This document shows, piece after piece, positions 27,745 to 37,616 of a stretch of 64,000 nt of DNA. This DNA is from Rhizobium sp. 32-5/1 (GTDB lineage: Bacteria; Pseudomonadota; Alphaproteobacteria; Rhizobiales; Rhizobiaceae), in NCBI RefSeq assembly GCF_029537235.1, contig NZ_CP120638.1, forward strand, positions 3,350,501-3,414,500. Direction: 5' to 3'. The stretch's first letter is position 1. Each line of letters opens with the position of its first letter. The position numbers were made by a program, and so were the translations under genes. The notes below the pieces were generated by a model, which was not told the DNA's origin, did no database searches, and worked only from the letters and a program-made list of their open reading frames with translations.

Positions 27745-30462
27745 TTATGATGACACCATGTCCTTAAATATACCGTTATTTTCGACAAGTGTCGCGTGTG
27801 TTCCATCTTCGACCAGCATGCCCCTGTCGAAGACCATGACTCGATCGAAAATGTGCGCCAGCCCAGCGTTGGACAGCACCCAGACGACCGCCGGATTGTG
27901 CCCGTTGCGTTTCACCAGGTTCAGCACCTCCCGCACGATTTCGTCCTGAAGACGGTGATCGAGACCCGGCAGCGGCCGGTTGAAGATATAATATTCCGAG
28001 CGGCGGACCAGGGCACGGGCCAGATTGAGTTTCTGCCGCTGAAAGGATGTCAGCCGCTTGCCGCCCGCGCCGACATTGAAGTCGAGGCCGATGGCCAGAA
28101 CCTGTTCATGCAGGCCGAGCGTGTTCAGCAGGGTGCTGACGATGGCGCGGATGCGTTTGGAGCCATCGGCGTGTTTGTGACTGATGCGACCGAAAAGGAC
28201 ATTGTCCATCAGGCTGGCGGACGCCGTGTAGTGCTCAGGGTCATAGCGCTCGATCGCACCCTGCAGATCCTCCGGCAGGCCATCGTGGAATTCACGGCGC
28301 ACATCGACAATCTTTGCCATCAGCTCATCGGTCAAAAGGCCGAAACGATGGCGAGGTTCGATATAGAGGAAGCTCAGGCGGATGATGCTGGACCGGTCTT
28401 CTTCCGAGGCCTGGTCCAGGCCCTTTCCTTTCAGCTTCTGCACCAATTGCTGGTAGAGCGGGATGTCGTCCGCAGTCATGAAGGTCAGTTGCTGGAAGAA
28501 CGGATGATCCGGCGGCAAGTCTGAGAACAGTTCGACAGCGTTTTCCGCGATGCTGTAACCCATATCGAACAGCGCGCTGTCGAGGCCTGTGCGACCGACG
28601 ACCGAGCGGAAATAGGCATTCTTCGAGATCGCCCGGCCGCGTAAGGTTGGCCCCGTCGCCGTACCGAACAGCAGGTTTTCGCCAACCGTGGCTTCGGTAT
28701 TGTACGCCCCCGGCTCGAATGAGACGACGAGACTGGAAAGGTCCTCTTCCTCCAGTTCCTTTCTCAATGCATGACGCATCTCGACGATGCTTGCGGCAAG
28801 GTCTACGTGCTCGGCAGGATCAACCGTCGAGCGGAGCGCGAGATCGAGTATATCCGTCGAAAGCTGAACCGTATCGAGGACCGGCAGGATGGCCGCGAAC
28901 AGATCTTCCTGATGGGTGGCGCTGGCGGCCTCGTAGTCGATCCAGTCGCTGTTGGTATCGAAATCCGGATTGCCGGCCATTTTGGCCTCGAGGACTTCCC
29001 ACTTGCGCTGCGTAGCACCGGGACCTTCGTAGACAGCCGCTTTATAGGGCGCATGCTTCAGGCCGTAGAGCAGGTTGTCCCGAAGGCTTCCGTAAAAGAA
29101 GTAACTGTCCGACGAGGCGTAGGAGATGTTGCGGCCGGTCACCGATTCCGGCAGTTCGAGAAGGTCGTCGCCGCCCGCGACAATCTTGCCGCTTTCGGGC
29201 CATATCAACCGAGCAAAGGCTTCGGCAAGCGCATCGCCGCCTCCGGCAGCACCGCCCACGATAGCGATCGTCTCGCCAGGGTGGATCTGCAGGGACACGC
29301 GTTCCAAAAGCCTTGCGCCGCTGTCGTCCGCCAACGACAGGTTCACTGCCGCCAGTGGCGCCTTAAGAGCGGCCGGCCTTGCGACCGCCATTGTCTGAAC
29401 CGTCGGTTCCAGGATCTTTTCAACTGTGAACTGTTCAACCACCTGAACATATTTCACCTGCACGTCCTGACGCGTCTGGTCCCAGTCGATCAGGTCCTTC
29501 AACGGACCAGGCAGGTCCTTGTAGGCACTGATCACGGCAACGAGCTGGCCGATGTCGAGCCGGCCCTGCAGCGCCAGATAGCCGCCGACGCAATAGAAGA
29601 GAAAGGGCGTCAACTGGGCGAGGAAGTTGTTGATGAACTTGACCAGGAATTTCCACTGGTAGAGGTCGTAGCGAATCTTGAAGATGCGGCCGAGCCGGTG
29701 AGCAATGTCGGCGCGCTCGTAGTTTGACGTATCATAGGCGTGGATCGCACCAATGCCTTCGACTATTTCGCTGACACGACCGGCAAGCTCGCGTGCGGTG
29801 ATCTGTCGTTCGCGACCAAGGACCAGCAAACGGCGACGCATGCGCGGAATGATGACGCCTTGAACCGCGACCATGCCGGCAGCGATCATGCCGAGCCAGA
29901 AATTCTGCATGAAGATGAAGAACAGGGCTGTCAGCGCCTGACCGCCGAGCAGCGCCGGCGAAACGAAGGCGTCGCCGGTAAAACCACCGAGCGGCTCGAC
30001 CTCGTCCTTCACCATGCTGGAAATTTCCGCACCCTTGACCCGTTTGAACTGGTTTGGCGGAAAGCGCAGAATGCGGTCGACGAGTTCAAAGCGGATACGG
30101 CGCAGCAGCCGCTCGCCCAGCCGGCCCTTATAGGTGTTGATGTAGAATTTGAAGAGACCGTTGATGACCACCAACAGCAGGAACACCAGGCTGAGGGCAT
30201 ACAGCGTCTGCATGCGCGTCAGTTCGACGCCGGGAAACAGCACGATATTGCCGATCCATGGAAGATCGAAATTGAGATCCATGAACAATTGGGTTGCGCC
30301 GGGTGTATCGAAGCCCGCGCCCTGGATCGGCCCGTTGACGATCTGCTTTGGCAGGTCGAAGGACAGGAAATAGGGAATCATCGAGACGGCGACGACAAGC
30401 AGGATCCAGAGCTGCTGAGCGCGTGTGTGGGTCCAGATGTAACGGGTGAGGCGTTTTTCCAT
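27745..30462 (-). CDS. ABC-exporter-like protein with degenerate ATPase motifs and a large NBD insertion
   Basis: 905 residues from ATG 30462 (909 from TTG 30474). Numbering here follows the 909 form. Residues 15-345 form a normal type IV exporter membrane domain (GLFKFYINTYKGRLGERLLRRIRFELVDR; VSEIVEGIGAIHAYDTS). The nucleotide-binding domain is abnormal: Walker A reads GGAAGGGDA (407-415) with no Lys; the signature is LTSFQRQKL (808-816) instead of LSGGQ; Walker B/catalytic Glu is FNRPLPGLD; the H-loop His is Asn (VLSN, 866-869). About 280 residues are inserted between the Q-loop region and the signature. ATPase-dead by sequence, yet long, intact and in frame. Membrane scaffold, regulator or partner-dependent transporter. 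Confidence 0.8.
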   Translation of the reverse strand: MEKRLTRYIWTHTRAQQLWILLVVAVSMIPYFLSFDLPKQIVNGPIQGAGFDTPGATQLFMDLNFDLPWIGNIVLFPGVELTRMQTLYALSLVFLLLVVINGLFKFYINTYKGRLGERLLRRIRFELVDRILRFPPNQFKRVKGAEISSMVKDEVEPLGGFTGDAFVSPALLGGQALTALFFIFMQNFWLGMIAAGMVAVQGVIIPRMRRRLLVLGRERQITARELAGRVSEIVEGIGAIHAYDTSNYERADIAHRLGRIFKIRYDLYQWKFLVKFINNFLAQLTPFLFYCVGGYLALQGRLDIGQLVAVISAYKDLPGPLKDLIDWDQTRQDVQVKYVQVVEQFTVEKILEPTVQTMAVARPAALKAPLAAVNLSLADDSGARLLERVSLQIHPGETIAIVGGAAGGGDALAEAFARLIWPESGKIVAGGDDLLELPESVTGRNISYASSDSYFFYGSLRDNLLYGLKHAPYKAAVYEGPGATQRKWEVLEAKMAGNPDFDTNSDWIDYEAASATHQEDLFAAILPVLDTVQLSTDILDLALRSTVDPAEHVDLAASIVEMRHALRKELEEEDLSSLVVSFEPGAYNTEATVGENLLFGTATGPTLRGRAISKNAYFRSVVGRTGLDSALFDMGYSIAENAVELFSDLPPDHPFFQQLTFMTADDIPLYQQLVQKLKGKGLDQASEEDRSSIIRLSFLYIEPRHRFGLLTDELMAKIVDVRREFHDGLPEDLQGAIERYDPEHYTASASLMDNVLFGRISHKHADGSKRIRAIVSTLLNTLGLHEQVLAIGLDFNVGAGGKRLTSFQRQKLNLARALVRRSEYYIFNRPLPGLDHRLQDEIVREVLNLVKRNGHNPAVVWVLSNAGLAHIFDRVMVFDRGMLVEDGTHATLVENNGIFKDMVSS

Positions 30463-30470
30463 GGATGAAT

Positions 30471-31067
30471 TCAAAGTACCGTAGGATGTGGGTCCAGAAC
30501 GTAGAAGCGCCGGTCCGCATAGGGCGTACCGGCAATCTCTTCATCGTGCAGGCGAAGATCGAACATGCAGCGTAAAGAAAGCGTCGGGCGATTGACGATA
30601 TGCGGAACCTGAGACGCCGCCCGCTCCAACTCCGGCGCATAGTCTATGATCACCGTTTTGGCATTGTCGATGAGTGAGAACAAGAGTTTTCCAAGCGGGT
30701 CCCGGTTTCCGAAAGGCTTGAGCGAGTAACCAAGCAACACGAGGCCATAGCTTCCGGCGGTATAGGTGTATTCGATTTCCTGGAATTTTTTCGGCACATG
30801 CCGCACGGAGCAGGGGCGTCCGTTCAGCGCCTCTGCCTCAAAGGCCTGGGTCTTGGGATCGACGGAAAGGACGGAGAGAGGATTGTGCGTCAGGTATCCC
30901 GTGATCGGCTGTGCGTGCCCGCCGATTTCCAGAACGTGCGGGCAATCCCGGAGGAAATGCGCGGCGACGACCTGACGCATGGACGACCCGACACCGGCGA
31001 GATGCGGCAGGTTGCCGGCCGCTCCATCCTGCGGTGTCGCGGAACTTTCCGCCGGTTTGACCTGCAT
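30471..31067 (-). CDS. class I SAM-methyltransferase-like protein
   Basis: 198 residues from ATG 31067 (MQVKPAESS...); the frame runs upstream to 31163, overlapping the divergent gene. VLEIGGHAQPITGYL resembles the SAM-binding motif I (hhExGxG), with VLSVDPK as motif II and GLVLLGYSLKPFG after it, although glycine spacing is unusual and catalysis is unproven. It ends 9 bp before the ATG of the degenerate ABC gene, so the two are probably one transcript. Confidence 0.65.
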   Translation of the reverse strand: MQVKPAESSATPQDGAAGNLPHLAGVGSSMRQVVAAHFLRDCPHVLEIGGHAQPITGYLTHNPLSVLSVDPKTQAFEAEALNGRPCSVRHVPKKFQEIEYTYTAGSYGLVLLGYSLKPFGNRDPLGKLLFSLIDNAKTVIIDYAPELERAASQVPHIVNRPTLSLRCMFDLRLHDEEIAGTPYADRRFYVLDPHPTVL

Positions 31068-31105
31068 TCCTTGCGCTCCCGAAAACGGCAGACTACAACA
31101 CGGCC

Positions 31106-31783
31106 ATGATGAAAACCACCCGCCCGCAGGACGCAACCACAACAGATTGGCAGGATAGCGCATTTGATGTCGTGCGGGGGCTCTCTGCCTATACGGGCAG
31201 TTTCCTGATCGCCGGACTGGTGGGCGTGATGGCCCGGCATCCGGACGCCGACGTCGGCAATGCCTTCAATCATAAGCAGGTCGCCTGCAAGACCTGGGCA
31301 CGCGATATGCTGTTCGAAAGTCTCGGCGGGGAATACGGACGCATCGTCGTGCTGGGCGGCTGGTACGGCGTGCTGGCCGGCATGCTGTTCGACGACAGCC
31401 GTTTTTCGATCGAGCGGATCGACAGCGTCGATATCGACGACAGCGTCGCCGCCGTGGCCAAAACGCTGAACGCTAGGGCCGGCGATCGATTCCAGGCACT
31501 AACGCAGGATATGTATGCGCTGGACTATGCGGGTCTCGATGCAGATCTCGTGATCAATACGAGCTGCGAGCATATTGCCAACCTGCGGGCCTGGCTTTCG
31601 CTGCTGCCTCCCGGAACCCGTGTCCTGCTCCAGTCCAACGATTATTTCAGTGAGCCGACGCATATCAACTGCGTGCCGTCGCTGGAGGCGTTTGTCGCCC
31701 AGGCCGGATTGAGCCAGCTGGATTATTCGGGATCGCTGCCGATGAAGAAATACACGCGTTTCATGCTGATCGGCACAGTTTAG
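31106..31783 (+). CDS. class I SAM-dependent methyltransferase-like protein
   Basis: 225 residues. IVVLGGWYGVLAGMLF stands at the motif I position, IDSVDIDDSVAAVAKTLNA at motif II, and LVINTSCEHIANLRAWLSLLPPGTRVLLQSNDY downstream. Typical family members act on small molecules or lipids; the target is unknown. Divergent from the other methyltransferase-like gene (38-bp gap) and overlapping tail to tail with the GT28 gene (4 bp). Confidence 0.72.
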   Translation: MMKTTRPQDATTTDWQDSAFDVVRGLSAYTGSFLIAGLVGVMARHPDADVGNAFNHKQVACKTWARDMLFESLGGEYGRIVVLGGWYGVLAGMLFDDSRFSIERIDSVDIDDSVAAVAKTLNARAGDRFQALTQDMYALDYAGLDADLVINTSCEHIANLRAWLSLLPPGTRVLLQSNDYFSEPTHINCVPSLEAFVAQAGLSQLDYSGSLPMKKYTRFMLIGTV

Positions 31784-32916
31784 AACAGTTCCCGCAGGAT
31801 GGTTGCAGTGCGCTGTGCGCCGTTCAAATCGAGCGAATGCGTCCTTGTTTCCCTGTTTGAAAGCGCCCGCTCGATCGCCATGTGCATGCTCTCTGCCGTC
31901 AGATTGTCCTCTGTCAAAACCTGCGCCAGACCGAGCTTTTCCAACCGCAGGGCGCGCGTCGTCTGCTCCGTCTCGCCGCCTGCAGTAAATGGGATCAGCA
32001 GCGACTGGCAACCGGCGCGCAGAACGTCGCACACCGTGTTGTAGCCCGCCTGCGAGACCGAAAGCCGGGCGCCCGAAAGCAGGCTTGCAAAATCCCTGCG
32101 AAAGCGGAAGACGCTGACATGCGCCGGTGCCTGCGCCGTGACCGCATCGAAATCTGCCTGTGGGAGGTTCGGGCCTGATATCAGGCACCAGCGGCCACCG
32201 GTAATCGTGTTCGCCGCTCCAAGCGCCGCCCTGATCAAGTCGATCCCGACGGCGCCGCCCCCGGCAGAGACGACAACGTCGAACTGCTCGGCAGCAGGCG
32301 CGGGCGGCGGCGCGGCGACAAGACCTGTGTAGGAAACCTTATCGGCGATTTCGGATGCCAGCGGAAACGTGTCCTCCAACCGGGCAAAGGTGGGGTCGCC
32401 ATGCACCAGAACACGATCGAAATGCTGCTTGATCAGGCCAACCGTCTCTTCGTCACGCCCCGGCTTGGCGCGTTCCTGCAGGATATCCCGCAGCGATGTT
32501 ATCACGAGCGGCCTTGGGCTGGTCGTGGCGATGGCGTCAAGCAGCGGGACGAGTTCGAAGCGAACCTGCCGGCGGCCGAATGGGAAGGCTTCCAGCAGCA
32601 CGATATCCGGCCGGCAGGCACGGAAGGCCGCCAGCAACAGATCGCGGCGCCTGTCCTTGAAAGCATCGTCCACTGGCTGGCCGTGTTCATCGACAAGGCC
32701 TGAGAAACCGGCGTCGCCCGAGAGAATGGCCGGCAGGGCGACATGGTGAACGCCCGGGCCGGGAAAACCGGCCACAGGTGATCCGCCCGTAACCACCGTC
32801 ACCTCGAAGCCGTCGTCGGCAAGGGCTGCCGCGATGCGGCTCGCCCGTGCCAGATGGCCGATGCCGAGCAGGTGCTGGACGTAGAAGAAGACCCGAGGTT
32901 CTGGAGGTGGCGTCAT
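31780..32916 (-). CDS. glycosyltransferase (GT28/MurG-like C-terminal domain)
   Basis: 378 residues from ATG 32916. N-terminal VFFYVQHLLGIGHLARASRIAAALADDGF is the GT-B acceptor domain typical of MurG/UDP-glucuronosyltransferase-like enzymes; the C-terminal part has VVSAGGGAVGIDLI, LSVSQAGYNTVCDVLRAGCQSLLIPF (GT28 donor site). The start overlaps the stop of the GT4 upstream (ATGA). Probably a lipid- or polysaccharide-directed sugar transferase. Confidence 0.82.
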   Translation of the reverse strand: MTPPPEPRVFFYVQHLLGIGHLARASRIAAALADDGFEVTVVTGGSPVAGFPGPGVHHVALPAILSGDAGFSGLVDEHGQPVDDAFKDRRRDLLLAAFRACRPDIVLLEAFPFGRRQVRFELVPLLDAIATTSPRPLVITSLRDILQERAKPGRDEETVGLIKQHFDRVLVHGDPTFARLEDTFPLASEIADKVSYTGLVAAPPPAPAAEQFDVVVSAGGGAVGIDLIRAALGAANTITGGRWCLISGPNLPQADFDAVTAQAPAHVSVFRFRRDFASLLSGARLSVSQAGYNTVCDVLRAGCQSLLIPFTAGGETEQTTRALRLEKLGLAQVLTEDNLTAESMHMAIERALSNRETRTHSLDLNGAQRTATILRELF

Positions 32917-34160
32917 GGTGCAGCCTGCCATTCCCCTTCGAAGAGGTTTTTGAGCTGGCGAATGCTGGCGTGATGATCGAAATCGCTGCGAACGCGTCGT
33001 TCGGCTGCGTCGCCGAGTCGGTGCCGCAGTGCCGGATTGCGAATGGCGGCTTCAAGCGCCCAAGCAAAGGCCTGCGGATCTTCGGGCGGCACGACAAAGC
33101 CGTTTTCACCATCGACGAGCAATTCCGGAACACCGGAAATGTTCGTGGAAATACAGACAAGGCGCTGGCTCGATGCTTCCACGAGAACGTTGGGCAGGCC
33201 GTCGCGATCTCCGTCGGCGGTGATCCGGCAGGGCAGGGCGAAGATGTCGGCCTCACGGTATCGGGCAAGCACATCCGTCTGGTCGAGCGCCCCGCGCCAC
33301 GTGATCCTGTCGGACAGTCCGAGCGTTTCCGCCAGGATGCGCAATGTCTTCAGTTCACCACCGTCGCCGATATGGTCGAAGCGCCAGTGGAGATCGGCCG
33401 GCAGCAGGCTGAGCGCTCGCAGAAGGATGTCGAAACCCTTCTTTTCGACGGCGCGCCCGACGCTGACGATCTGTACCGGATCCAGCGGAGACGAACCGTC
33501 GCGCAATGTCCTGTCATCCGTGAACGGTGCGAAGCGCGCGAGGTCGAGCCCGTGGTAGCTGAGATGCACCTTGCTTTTACCATCGGCCAGCGTTTGCAAG
33601 TGGTCAAATCCGGTATGCGTGCATGTGACGGTCCAGCGCGTGCTGGCGAGCTTGCCGGCCAGTTCCCAGTCCGGCGAGGTCCAGATGTCCTTGGCATGCG
33701 CCGAACAGGTCCAGGGGATGCCGCTGATCAGGCTGGCATAGGCGGCGACCGAGGCGGGTGTGTGGATGAAATGTGCATGCAGCCAACCAGCGCCTTCCGG
33801 CCATTCGGCAGCCAGCACGGTAGCCTGGCCGAAGCGCCGGATGCGATTGCGGGTGCGGTCGCGGCGAAAATCGCCCAGCAGGGTACCAAGGCCGGACCAG
33901 AAGCCCGGTTTGCGCAGGCACGAGACCATAGCCCGCATCACCCGAAGCGGTTCTTCATGCAGGTATTCCGGCAGATAATGGACCGGCGCGCGGATTTCGT
34001 CATGCACCGGATGGCGCTTCTTGTCCGTTGGTCGCCGCAGTGCGACAAGAACGAGTTCGAAGCCCGCTCTTTCGAGCCCCAGCAGTTCCTGTGCGATGAA
34101 TGTTTCCGAAAGACGCGGATAGCCTTTCAGCACCACGACGATTTTGCGGGCCTGCACCAC
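32913..34160 (-). CDS. glycosyltransferase family 4 protein
   Basis: 415 residues, GT-B. It begins VVVLKGYPRLSETFIAQELLGLERAGF (the exopolysaccharide GT4 signature YPrlSETFI), and the donor site has SVGRAVEKKGFDILLRAL and DRDGLPNVLVEASSQRLVCISTNISGVPELL. It is 4 bp downstream of the GT28-like gene at 34165-35369 and coupled to the next gene, forming a three-transferase operon. Confidence 0.88.
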   Translation of the reverse strand: MVQARKIVVVLKGYPRLSETFIAQELLGLERAGFELVLVALRRPTDKKRHPVHDEIRAPVHYLPEYLHEEPLRVMRAMVSCLRKPGFWSGLGTLLGDFRRDRTRNRIRRFGQATVLAAEWPEGAGWLHAHFIHTPASVAAYASLISGIPWTCSAHAKDIWTSPDWELAGKLASTRWTVTCTHTGFDHLQTLADGKSKVHLSYHGLDLARFAPFTDDRTLRDGSSPLDPVQIVSVGRAVEKKGFDILLRALSLLPADLHWRFDHIGDGGELKTLRILAETLGLSDRITWRGALDQTDVLARYREADIFALPCRITADGDRDGLPNVLVEASSQRLVCISTNISGVPELLVDGENGFVVPPEDPQAFAWALEAAIRNPALRHRLGDAAERRVRSDFDHHASIRQLKNLFEGEWQAAP

Positions 34161-34164
34161 GTGA

Positions 34165-35369
34165 CTACCCTTTTACGACCGAAAGATGCTCGGTGTCGCG
34201 ACGGCCGAGCCACTCGCCGACGATCTGCGAGATGTTCGACAGGCCCTCAAGCGTCATGCCCGCCGCGCTTTTCGACGGCGGGTCGCGCATCGGCAGGGCC
34301 TTGAGCGCTGCCGCCAGCCGCATCGGGTCGTTTGCCTCTTCGGGCAACAGCATGTCGATAAGGCCGAGTTCGGACGCCCGGCTTGCGCGGATCAGTTGCT
34401 CTTCGCGCGGCATGACGCGTGGCACGATCAGGGCCGGCTTGTCGAAGGAGAGGATTTCGCAATAGGTGTTGTAGCCGCCCATCGCGACCACCGCCGTGGC
34501 GCCGGCAATCAATTCTTCCATCCGGTTGTCGAATTCGATGACCTCGATATAGGGCACCTTTGCCCCTTGCGCATCAGCTTTTGCCGTTGCTTTGCAGGCA
34601 TGTAGGGCCCGAGAACGATCAGCGCCCGATGGGTGAGCGTCGGGTCTTCCTGATAGGCGTCGATCACGTCGTGGATCAGATCGGAGCCATCGCCGCCACC
34701 GCCGGTCGTAACGAGGATATAATCGCCCTTCGGCTTGTGGTCAGCCTCTCCGTCCGGCGATGTGCTGCGCTGGAGAAAGCCGACGAAGTCCATCTTTGAC
34801 CGAACAGAGGCCGGCACGTCCAGTCCGACCAGGGGATCATAGAAATCCGGCGGCCCGTAGACCCAGACGCTGTCGTAGAACTGGCCGATCTTGCGCATTA
34901 CATCGTTGCGCTTCCACTCAGCATCAAGCAGATGCGGTGCATCCATGACCTCGCGCAGGCCAAGCACCAGCGTCGTACCCTGCTTCTTGAGAAAGGCCAG
35001 CGTTTCCTCGACCTCGCCGCCAAGCCCCATCGGCTCCTTGTCGACGATGAAGATGTCGGGCTGAAAGGTTTCCGCCGTGTGACGGATGATCGACTGGCGC
35101 ATTTTCAGCGTCTCGTGCAGGTCGATATGCCGATCCATTGACGTATACTCGCCGTTGCGCAGCTTGATGACGCTCGGGATCTTCACGAAATCGACGCGGG
35201 CACGGTAATCGAATGCGCCGGCGATGGTTGCTCCTGATATAATCAGGATATTCAGGCCGCGATAATCCTCGACCAGCGAATGCGCAATCGTGCGACACCG
35301 GCGCAGGTGCCCCAGGCCGAACGTGTCATGGCTGTACATCAGAATGCGGGCGTCTTCGATCCGTCGCAT
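34165..35369 (-). pseudogene. glycosyltransferase (GT28-like), one frameshift
   Basis: The restored protein is about 401 aa: MRRIEDARILMYSHDTFGLGHLRRCRTIA at the start, VTTGGGGDGSDLI and, after the shift, ATAVVAMGGYNTYCEILSFDKPALIVPR, the GT28 donor site. The break is at CCCC 34563-34566; one more base restores KGAKVPYIEVIEFDN. Start at ATG 35369. It is the first gene of a three-glycosyltransferase operon reading leftward. Likely intact in the organism. Confidence 0.78.
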
Positions 35370-35443
35370 CACGAGCCCAGCCCCTGTTTTCCCCCGCGAA
35401 GTCCATCTCCCACCGGTAAATCTTGGACATGGTTTATTCCACT

Positions 35444-36619
35444 TCACTTATAGGGATCGGCAGCGTCGCGCAGGCCGTCACCGAGAAAATTGAAGGCCAG
35501 AATCACGAGAATGACCGGAATAGTCGGAAACAGCAGCCAGGGATAGAAGGCAATGACACTGACGCTGCGCGCTTCGGTGAGCAGGATGCCCCAGCTGGTG
35601 ATCGGCGGACGCAGACCAAGCCCCAGAAAGCTCAGCGCGGTTTCGCCCAGGATCATGCCGGGGATCGCCAGCGTTGCGGTGGCGATGAGGTGCGACATGA
35701 AGCCCGGAACCAGATGGCGCCCGATGATGCGGCCGCTTTTGGCGCCCATCAGTTGGGCCGCAAGGACATAATCCTCCTCGCGCAAGGCAAGCAGTTTCGA
35801 GCGCACCGCACGCGCAAGGCCGGTCCAGTCGAGCAGGCCGAGAATGGCGGTGATGCCGAGATAGATGACGATTGGGCTCCAGGTGACAGGCATGATCGCC
35901 GCCAGTGCCATCCACAGTGGAATACTAGGGATCGACTGCAACACCTCGATGATACGCTGGACGATGAGATCGAACGTGCCGCCATGATAACCGGCCAGGC
36001 CGCCGATGACGATGCCGAGCACGAAGCTCATGGTGATGCCGAGAAGGCCGATGGTGAGCGAGATGCGGGCACCGTAGAGGATGCGCGACAGCACGTCACG
36101 GCCGAGCCGATCGCTGCCGAGCAGGAAGAACTGGCCACCTTCCGCCGGACAGACGAGGTGCGTGCTGGCCTTGAACAGGCCCCAGAATTTATAGGCGTCG
36201 CCGCTGCAGAAGAAGCGGAGCGGCTGGATATCGCTGCGATCTTCCGTGTAGACACGGCGCAGCGTATCGATGTCGAGGCGCATGTCCCGGCCGTAAACGA
36301 AGGGCCCGACGAAGGTTCCCTCGTTGAACAGATGCACGGCCTGCGGTGGCGCATGGATGAAGTCGACATTGCGCGTATGCAGATTGTAGGGGGCCAGAAA
36401 CTCGACGATCGCAATCATCGCATAAAGGATGAGGAGAAAGACGCCCGAGATGAGCGCAAGCTTGTGGCGCTTGAATTTCCACCACATCAGCCGCGTCTGG
36501 GACGCCTTGTTAACATAGGCCTGCTCTTCCGACATCACCTCGACGGAAAGCGGATCGAAGGGTGCTGTGGAGACAAAGTGCGGCAGCGTATCGCCGGTGT
36601 GCTGGGTCGGTGACGTCAC
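35444..36619 (-). CDS. oligopeptide-type ABC transporter permease (OppC/YejE-like)
   Basis: 391 residues. The N-terminal helix is followed by a periplasmic insertion of about 110 residues (APYNLHTRNVDFIHAPPQ...), then a standard binding-protein-dependent permease domain with the EAA loop (KLLALREEDYVLAAQLMGAKSGRIIGRH) and FLGDGLRDAADPYK at the end. The long insertion is seen in YejE-type permeases. Start overlaps the stop of the next permease gene by 4 bp. Confidence 0.9.
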   Translation of the reverse strand: MTSPTQHTGDTLPHFVSTAPFDPLSVEVMSEEQAYVNKASQTRLMWWKFKRHKLALISGVFLLILYAMIAIVEFLAPYNLHTRNVDFIHAPPQAVHLFNEGTFVGPFVYGRDMRLDIDTLRRVYTEDRSDIQPLRFFCSGDAYKFWGLFKASTHLVCPAEGGQFFLLGSDRLGRDVLSRILYGARISLTIGLLGITMSFVLGIVIGGLAGYHGGTFDLIVQRIIEVLQSIPSIPLWMALAAIMPVTWSPIVIYLGITAILGLLDWTGLARAVRSKLLALREEDYVLAAQLMGAKSGRIIGRHLVPGFMSHLIATATLAIPGMILGETALSFLGLGLRPPITSWGILLTEARSVSVIAFYPWLLFPTIPVILVILAFNFLGDGLRDAADPYK

Positions 36620-37614
36620 TTGGTGCTCCCGCCTTGCAGCCTGATGCGCGGATCGAGAAAGGCGAGGGCGATATCCGAGACCAGCACACCGATGACGGTG
36701 AGGAATGCAAGGAACATCAGGAAGGAACCTGCGAGATACATATCCTGGCTCTGCAATGCCTTGATCAACATCGGGCCGGTGGTTTCGAGCGAGAGCACGA
36801 TGGCGGTGATTTCAGCACCGGAGATGATTGCGGGCAGGATCGAGCCGATGTCCGAGATGAAGAAATTGAGCGACATGCGCAGCGGGTATTTGATCAGCGT
36901 GCGGAAAGGGTGGAGCCCCTTGGCGCGCGCGGTGACGACGTATTGCTTCTGCAACTCGTCAAGCAGGTTGGCGCGCAACCTACGGATCATGCCGGCCGTT
37001 CCGGCTGTTCCGACGATTAGCACCGGGATCCAGAGATGCTCCAAGATCGATTTCGCCTTGTCCCAGCTCATTGGTTCGGCCAGATATTTCTGGTCCATAA
37101 GGTGGCCGATCGAGGTGCCGAACCAGATGTTGGCGAAGTACATCAGGATCAGGGCGAACATGAAGTTCGGAATGGCAATGCCGATCAAACCGACGAAGGT
37201 CAGTCCGTAATCGCCCCAGCTGTATTGATGGGTTGCCGAATAGATGCCGATCGGGAAAGCGACAAGCCAAGTGAAGATGATTGTGACCAATGAAACCAGA
37301 ACGGTCAGCCAGAGCCGATCGCCCACGACCTCGTTGACCGGCAACTGATATTCGAAGGAATAGCCGAAATCGCCCTGCATCATGCCACCGACCCAATGGA
37401 AGTAGCGCAGCACAGGCGGCTTGTCGAAGCCATATTGTCGACGCAACTCCTCGATTTCGGCCACATCGACGTTTTCGCCCTGGGCGCGCAGTTCGGCGAT
37501 GTAGCTTTCGAAATAATCGCCCGGCGGTAGTTCGATAATGGTGAAGACAAGGGCCGATATAATGAGGAGAGTCGGGATCATGGCGGCGATGCGCCAGAGA
37601 ATGTATCGCAGCAT
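36616..37614 (-). CDS. oligopeptide-type ABC transporter permease (OppB/YejB-like)
   Basis: 332 residues from ATG 37614 (MLRYILWRIAAMIPTLLIISALVF), the usual OppB start; the open frame extends upstream into the binding-protein gene. EAA loop: LDELQKQYVVTARAKGLHPFRTLIKYPLRMSLNFF. It starts 2 bp after the binding-protein stop. Confidence 0.9.
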   Translation of the reverse strand: MLRYILWRIAAMIPTLLIISALVFTIIELPPGDYFESYIAELRAQGENVDVAEIEELRRQYGFDKPPVLRYFHWVGGMMQGDFGYSFEYQLPVNEVVGDRLWLTVLVSLVTIIFTWLVAFPIGIYSATHQYSWGDYGLTFVGLIGIAIPNFMFALILMYFANIWFGTSIGHLMDQKYLAEPMSWDKAKSILEHLWIPVLIVGTAGTAGMIRRLRANLLDELQKQYVVTARAKGLHPFRTLIKYPLRMSLNFFISDIGSILPAIISGAEITAIVLSLETTGPMLIKALQSQDMYLAGSFLMFLAFLTVIGVLVSDIALAFLDPRIRLQGGSTK

Positions 37615-37616
37615 GA

